Below, in pieces: positions 59,341 to 64,000 of a DNA stretch of 64,000 bases. The DNA lies in NCBI RefSeq assembly GCF_000519185.1, contig NZ_JAFA01000018.1, positions 62,001-126,000 of the forward strand. The letters run 5' to 3'. Origin of the DNA: Paraburkholderia nodosa DSM 21604. Its GTDB lineage: Bacteria > Pseudomonadota > Gammaproteobacteria > Burkholderiales > Burkholderiaceae. A model generated the notes under the pieces. The model was not told the DNA's origin, searched no databases, and was given only the letters and a program-made list of their open reading frames with translations. A program made the position numbers and the translations under genes. The first letter of the stretch is position 1. Each line of letters starts with the position of its first letter.

Positions 59341-60575
59341 TACGTTGGCTCCTTTAATAGATCGTCATAGAGCTTCACAGTACGGTCGACCATTCTGGAA
59401 ACCGAGAATCGTTCCACCGCGCGCCGACAGTTCCCTCGCATGTATGCTCGCATCGCCGCATCGAGCACCATCGCCTCGATTGCCTCACAAAAGAGCGAGA
59501 TGTCGTCTTCATTGGGAACCACAAAACCAACTCGCTCAGCCTCAATCAACTCCGCCGCGCCCGACACCATCGTTGCGACAAGGGGAACACGGGCCGCGAC
59601 CGCCTCCAGCAACACGTACGGAAATCCTTCGTAGCGGCTTGGGAGCACAAGCAGATCAAACGCCGAAAAATAGCGCCGCGCGTCAGCAATTCGTCCTGCT
59701 ACGTGCAAGTTCGCAGGAATAGACTGCGCTTCGGTCCCGGCTGCAGCAGCAAAATCGCCTGGACCAATCGCAACAAACATGATCTTTCCAGGATTGCGTT
59801 GATCCAGTGTTCGTGCAACCTTCACCAGGCGATCAACGCCTTTCTGAAAATCAAATCGCCCCACAAACCCAATCACGAACGCGTCTTGCGGCACTCCGAT
59901 GGCAGCGCGTGCCTCTTTGGCGGGCATCAAGTCAGATACAGGAACGCCGTTGAAGATGGTCGTTACGCGTTCTGCTGGAATGCGCAAAGTCTTTTGAAGA
60001 TGGAATGCCTCGTCTTCGGATACCGCGATAATGCGGTCGCTGCGTAATCGCCCAAGCAGTCTTTCGATAAGGCCATAGAAGCAACGCTGTGCCTTTTCCA
60101 GGTAAGGATTGAGCGTGTAGATCGCGTGGGGCGTATATACCTGCTTCCATCTGCCGAAACACAGACGAGCGAGCGCTCCCGCTTTTGAACTGTGACTGTG
60201 CACGACGTCCGGATTGATTCGGCTCAGACACTTGAACAACTGCGCAAAGGCGAACAAATCCGATACACCGATCGAACGCTCCATCTTGATCCTGTAGGCG
60301 CCATCACAGAGCGATAGCACCTCGTCATTGAGGATAAGACCGTCGAACCGCGCGCCAGCGGGCGCGATCAGGTGGATCTGGAACCCACCGCGCTCGCGCA
60401 ACCCGCGAATCAAATCGGCGATGTGTACGGCTACACCGCCTCCCGCGGCCTCAACTACAATTGCAATGCATATGACACGCTTTCGTTCTGGCGTCAGCAA
60501 AGCCCCGTGAACTCGCGTTGGCGATCCGGTCTTGTGCGCCACCACGTCTGAAACATCAATCGATTCCGCTGACAT
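59340..60575 (-). CDS. Glycosyltransferase family 4 protein
   Basis: A 411-residue GT-B glycosyltransferase. The N-terminal glycine loop is EAAGGGVAVHIADLIRGL; the C-terminal GT4 domain has GFVGRFDFQKGVDRLV and the EX7E motif in SRYEGFPYVLLEAVAA. It adds a sugar to the growing lipid-linked repeat unit on the cytoplasmic side. Donor and acceptor cannot be read. It overlaps wzc and the pyruvyl transferase genes by one base each (TAATG junctions). It is the only glycosyltransferase of the operon seen in the window; more and the priming enzyme must lie beyond the right edge or elsewhere. Confidence 0.92.
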   Translation of the reverse strand: MSAESIDVSDVVAHKTGSPTRVHGALLTPERKRVICIAIVVEAAGGGVAVHIADLIRGLRERGGFQIHLIAPAGARFDGLILNDEVLSLCDGAYRIKMERSIGVSDLFAFAQLFKCLSRINPDVVHSHSSKAGALARLCFGRWKQVYTPHAIYTLNPYLEKAQRCFYGLIERLLGRLRSDRIIAVSEDEAFHLQKTLRIPAERVTTIFNGVPVSDLMPAKEARAAIGVPQDAFVIGFVGRFDFQKGVDRLVKVARTLDQRNPGKIMFVAIGPGDFAAAAGTEAQSIPANLHVAGRIADARRYFSAFDLLVLPSRYEGFPYVLLEAVAARVPLVATMVSGAAELIEAERVGFVVPNEDDISLFCEAIEAMVLDAAMRAYMRGNCRRAVERFSVSRMVDRTVKLYDDLLKEPT

Positions 60576-62860
60576 TACGCGCTCCGGCGGAGACGATCGA
60601 TCAGTCGAATGAACAGCGACTTGCTCACCTTCGATTCGGAATCTGCATAGCCATAGTTGACATAGCGATAGCTGCCACTCCTGCTACCGTAGGAAAGCCG
60701 TGCGTTGCGCAAGCTAATGTCGTTGAGCAGAACACCGGTTACGCGGGCGCCACCATGCGCCACCTGTCTTGCGCATTCCGCCAGATCCGCTACGCGCGTG
60801 CGGCCAGCGCGCGCGACGAGCAGGACATTTGCGCAGTGCCTGGCGAGCACGGCTGCATCCGTGACGGCTAGAATGGGAGCAGAATCAATCACCACGACGT
60901 CATACGCCAGTGAACATTCATCAAGTATTTCTTTTAGCCGCTCGTGCGCCAGCAATTCCGAAGCATCCGGCGCTGCCCGACCGGTCGAAAGAAAGTCGAG
61001 GTTAGGCATGACGGCGCGCCTGACCACGTCACTCCATGGCGCTTCACCCGCGATCGCGTCGGAAAACCCGCGGTCACGCTGTGCGCCGAAATACTTGTAC
61101 AAATATCCACGGCGAAGGTCGCCATCGATCAACAGCACGCGCTTTCCGCTTTTCGCCAGCAGAGCGCTGAAGTTGGCGGAGATGAACGACTTGCCGACGC
61201 CAGGTGCGGGCCCCGTAAAAAGGACGATGTTGTTCGCAGAATTGAAGAGCACGAACTGAAGCGCGGTGCGCAAGCTGCGCAAGCTCTCCATTGCCGGATC
61301 ATCTGGATGCGTCTGGGTAAGCAGAGGCAGCCGGTCCACGTGTGTCACTTGATCCACCGAATGCTGTTCCTGCTCGTCCGATTTCGGAACGGTCGCGTAC
61401 ACGCTCAAGTTTGTATGTGACTCGATCTCCTCCGCGCTGGCGATACCCGAAAAGAGAAAGTTGTGCGCGAATGCGTAACCTACGCCCGCGAGCAGCCCGA
61501 GAAGCGCACCGATCGCCACCGTAATGGATCGATTCGGAAACGCGATATCTTCTGGAACAACGGGTGTGTCGACTACGCGGACACTTCCCGTCTTACCGGC
61601 CTTGACCAATTCCAGTTGCTGAACATTGCTCAGTAGTGCGGTGTACAGTTCAGTGTCTATCTTCACCTCGAGCATCAGACGGGCAACCTCTTGCTGCTCG
61701 AGAGGCATACGCTTGATTTGTTGATCAAAGACACGTTGCTGCGCGCTCAATGTGCCGATTTGTGCATCGAGTGCTCGGACGTCCGGATGGGCGCTGGTGA
61801 GGCGCGTTGCGAGTTCATCCCGTTTTTGCTTCAACGCGAGCATGCGCGTGGTGGTGTCAGCGGACTGTTGCAGCGCGAGCTTCGTTTCCTCGCTTAAATC
61901 GAGCGAGCCCTGCTTTTCCCGTAATCTCGTGTACCGCGCTTCTGCTTCTTCGAGCCGCTCACGGAGAACCGGAATTTGCGTTTCAAGAAATGCCAGGGAC
62001 TGGGCGGCGTCTGACGCCTTGCGGTCGATGTTCTGCTTGACGTAATAGCGGCCGATTGCGTTTAGTTGATCTCGCACTGCGACCGGGTCACGCCCTTTGA
62101 TCGTTGCAACCAATATCCCCGAAGACTTTATCTGTTCTTCGATCTTGATTGCGGATTGCATATCCGTGATAGCGGTAAGCCGGGAATTGCGCGTGAGCTT
62201 GAATGCAGTCCCCGGCGATGCGTTGAACGACTTCACGAGAAATCTCATCGGACCGTACGGAGTCGATATGGATAGTGTTTGTCCGACCTTGCCGGTCACG
62301 GCGGAGTCGAGATCCCATCCCGCGAGGCGATAGTTGCCACCAGGCAGAACGGTAAGCGTGAACGAATCGCCTTCGAAACGCCTGGGTACTTCAAACTCAA
62401 GGACTTCGGCGCTCTCTGTACCCCACGCCCATCCCCCAAGTCCGAAAATACCCGGTCGCACCGGCCCGTCGTTCATCCGCGATATCAGATTACCCACGAT
62501 CGGGAAACGACTTGGACGAGCGACGATATAGAGCCGCAATTCATCAACGACGTTCGTGACGACAAGCCGGGAAGCCATGATCTGCTGCTCGGCGGATGCA
62601 GGGGAGTTAATATCGAATAGCGACGACATTCCCCCAAAGAGACTCTGCGCGGCAGCCCCAGAGCTATCCTCCACCTGGACGGAGATATCGGCTTGGTAGC
62701 TAGGCGGATAGAGAAATGCAAATGCCGTCGCGAGCAATACGCACGCAATGACTGCCTTTACGAGGACCCGTCGATACTCAACTAGTACGTCAAGAACCCC
62801 CACCAAATCGAGTTCGCCTTCGCCTGACAATTCATTCCCCTGCAGATTCTTTGAATTCAT
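60575..62860 (-). CDS. wzc: Wzc-type polysaccharide co-polymerase and tyrosine autokinase
   Basis: A 761-residue inner-membrane protein. Membrane segments at about 33-51 and 445-470 bound a large periplasmic Wzz-type chain-length domain with coiled-coil (ETQIPVLRERLEEAEARYTRLREK). The C-terminal BY-kinase has Walker A TGPAPGVGKS (about 552), A' LLIDGDLRRG and Walker B VVVIDSAPI. The last 35 residues form the autophosphorylation cluster with six tyrosines (from LSYGSRSG to GYADSE). It controls polymer length and export with Wza, and is dephosphorylated by the Wzb protein encoded 33 bases upstream. Confidence 0.95.
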   Translation of the reverse strand: MNSKNLQGNELSGEGELDLVGVLDVLVEYRRVLVKAVIACVLLATAFAFLYPPSYQADISVQVEDSSGAAAQSLFGGMSSLFDINSPASAEQQIMASRLVVTNVVDELRLYIVARPSRFPIVGNLISRMNDGPVRPGIFGLGGWAWGTESAEVLEFEVPRRFEGDSFTLTVLPGGNYRLAGWDLDSAVTGKVGQTLSISTPYGPMRFLVKSFNASPGTAFKLTRNSRLTAITDMQSAIKIEEQIKSSGILVATIKGRDPVAVRDQLNAIGRYYVKQNIDRKASDAAQSLAFLETQIPVLRERLEEAEARYTRLREKQGSLDLSEETKLALQQSADTTTRMLALKQKRDELATRLTSAHPDVRALDAQIGTLSAQQRVFDQQIKRMPLEQQEVARLMLEVKIDTELYTALLSNVQQLELVKAGKTGSVRVVDTPVVPEDIAFPNRSITVAIGALLGLLAGVGYAFAHNFLFSGIASAEEIESHTNLSVYATVPKSDEQEQHSVDQVTHVDRLPLLTQTHPDDPAMESLRSLRTALQFVLFNSANNIVLFTGPAPGVGKSFISANFSALLAKSGKRVLLIDGDLRRGYLYKYFGAQRDRGFSDAIAGEAPWSDVVRRAVMPNLDFLSTGRAAPDASELLAHERLKEILDECSLAYDVVVIDSAPILAVTDAAVLARHCANVLLVARAGRTRVADLAECARQVAHGGARVTGVLLNDISLRNARLSYGSRSGSYRYVNYGYADSESKVSKSLFIRLIDRLRRSA

Positions 62861-62893
62861 TCTGATTCAGCAAGACTGTCCACTTCTCGTAAG

Positions 62894-63361
62894 TCAACGC
62901 CCCCTCATCGCCTCGACCCGACGTGCCCACATTGAAACGCCTTCGTCGATGTGCTTCAGAGACTCCATGAATGCATCTCGACCACGCCGATAGGGATCAG
63001 GAACGTCGAAGCCGTCGAGAGTTGCCGATTCGTCTTGCATCACGTCACCGAGGCGGAATACCCGTCCATGCAGCGATGGAATTCGTCGTTCTATAAAGCG
63101 CTTCTGTTCGGCATCCATAGCAAGTATGAGATCCGACTTCGTTGCCAACCAGCTCTCAAGCTGCGTCGCACGATGACCGCGAATGTCCACCCCGCGCGCT
63201 GCCATAAGTTCTACAGCAACCGGATCCGCTCGATGACCTACGAGAGCCTTTGTTCCGGCAGAGCGGACCAGGACGGGCGCGATCTCACGCGCTAGCAGGG
63301 CAGCCGCCATCGGACTACGGCAGATGTTGCCTTCGCACACAACCAGAACGCTGTCGATCAC
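62894..63361 (-). CDS. wzb: Low-molecular-weight protein tyrosine phosphatase (Wzb-type)
   Basis: A 155-residue LMW phosphatase. The CX5R(S) active site is at residues 9-16 (CEGNICRS) and the general-acid segment is DVPDPYRRGRDAF. It removes phosphate from the Wzc tyrosine cluster, which cycles during polymer synthesis. Its start overlaps the Wza stop by four bases (ATGA), so it is translationally coupled to wza, and it lies 33 bases before wzc. Wza-Wzb-Wzc order is the standard one. Confidence 0.95.
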   Translation of the reverse strand: MIDSVLVVCEGNICRSPMAAALLAREIAPVLVRSAGTKALVGHRADPVAVELMAARGVDIRGHRATQLESWLATKSDLILAMDAEQKRFIERRIPSLHGRVFRLGDVMQDESATLDGFDVPDPYRRGRDAFMESLKHIDEGVSMWARRVEAMRGR

Positions 63362-64000
63362 TTCGCCACCATGCCTGCTGTCATACCTGCATTGATTGCG
63401 GGCAGAAGCAACGTGAGGACACGGTTGAAGCGCACCAGGCCGTTGCCGTCAACGTACACGACGTCTTTGGGCTTCAGGTCGAACTCCTTGGCAACGAGCA
63501 TCGCCACGGGCGAACGGCCATCCAGATGGAAAACCTCCGGTTTGCCATCTAGCGCACCGCGTATCACAAACATCTGTGCGGCGTCCGCCGTCGAAGCATT
63601 GACACTACCGGCCTGCGCGAGCGCATCGGCTAACGTGATACGCCCGGTGCGGCGCGGAATCGCGGAGATGGGCTTGTTGACTTCGCCCATCACGTAGACG
63701 TCGTTTTCGTCGCGCGCAACCGCACGCAGCATGTCGCCTGGCTTGAGGTAAAGCCTGGCAGGGCTAAGACCGCTCGCCACCATTTGCGTCAGATTGAGTC
63801 GATGCGATTGGCCACCGCGCACGAGTACAAGGTGACTCTGATCCGCCGTATCGGCAAACCCGCCCGCCCGCGAAATCGCCTCGTAGAGCGACATAGGCAC
63901 GTCGTTGACGGCCACAATGCCGGGGTTGCGCAGCTCGCCGTCCACGTAGATTTCGTGGGCACGATAAGAAGCCATGCGTACCGTCACTTGAGGTTTGATG
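63358..64000 (-). CDS. wza: Polysaccharide export outer-membrane protein Wza, C-terminal part
   Basis: Only the C-terminal 214 codons are in the window; the reading frame is open to the right edge and reads KPQVTVRMASYRAHEIYVDGELRNPG before any start codon, so the 5' part is missing. This is the polysaccharide biosynthesis/export protein with SLBB repeats (DGELRNPGIVAVND; VMGEVNKPISAIPR), and a hydrophobic C-terminal helix FNRVLTLLLPAINAGM. Wza forms the octameric outer-membrane channel for the polymer. It overlaps the Wzb gene by four bases. Confidence 0.9.
   Translation of the reverse strand, partial: IKPQVTVRMASYRAHEIYVDGELRNPGIVAVNDVPMSLYEAISRAGGFADTADQSHLVLVRGGQSHRLNLTQMVASGLSPARLYLKPGDMLRAVARDENDVYVMGEVNKPISAIPRRTGRITLADALAQAGSVNASTADAAQMFVIRGALDGKPEVFHLDGRSPVAMLVAKEFDLKPKDVVYVDGNGLVRFNRVLTLLLPAINAGMTAGMVAK

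Overview
The window is about 64 kb of GC-rich chromosomal DNA from a betaproteobacterium. Gene content, gene order (ilvE / zinc-finger / waaF; recA-recX-DUF2889-sucCD; miaB-phoH-ybeY-chaC-corC-lnt; glyQS-gmhB-plsC) and codon use point to the Burkholderiaceae, most likely Paraburkholderia, Caballeronia or a close relative. This is inference from recognised proteins; no 16S gene is present. I see no insertion sequence, integrase, CRISPR array or plasmid or replication origin.

Layout. 1-7,933: ilvE, a CHCC zinc-finger protein and waaF, then an NTF2-like protein, a YheT-type hydrolase and an unknown protein; a BepA-like M48 protease stands divergent from moaC and a MazG-like pyrophosphohydrolase. 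8,005-16,661 (all minus strand): recA (with a LexA box), recX, a DUF2889 protein, sucC, sucD, terminator, a TerC-family membrane protein, terminator, a type IV pilin and a PglL-type O-oligosaccharyltransferase. 16,909-23,461: a two-component system, an MHS-family transporter, a CAU-anticodon tRNA with clear promoter and terminator, and a GAF-GGDEF diguanylate cyclase. 22,808-29,962: a FadR-type GntR regulator divergent from dgoD, a small membrane protein whose ribosome binding site is buried in a perfect hairpin, CopD, a cytochrome c4 / tri-haem cytochrome c pair and a haemolysin III protein. 30,220-41,809: rhlE, a ferritin-like protein, a small ORF followed by a chain of hairpins, a lipoprotein, a frameshifted glpK, a HAD phosphatase, ribB under an FMN riboswitch, an XRE-cupin regulator, and a LysR regulator divergent from a VOC/MFS pair. 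42,088-54,628: housekeeping genes for tRNA modification, RNA maturation, lipoprotein acylation, glycyl-tRNA synthetase, heptose synthesis and phospholipid synthesis.

54,819-64,000 (minus strand) is an exopolysaccharide/capsule operon of the Wzx/Wzy type that runs off the right edge: Wza (5' end outside the window), Wzb phosphatase, Wzc tyrosine kinase, a GT4 glycosyltransferase, a pyruvyl transferase, a Wzx-like flippase, a Wzy-like membrane protein and a secreted glycoside hydrolase. Most of its genes overlap or nearly touch, and its composition is visibly more A/T-rich than the rest, suggesting horizontal acquisition. The priming transferase must lie outside the window.

The observations I rate highest are the SD-sequestering hairpin at 25,028-25,060, the hairpin chain at 33,619-33,827, the one-base deletion in glpK near 35,255, the apparent ATT start of the GntR gene, and the uncharacterised polymerase and glycosidase of the polysaccharide operon.
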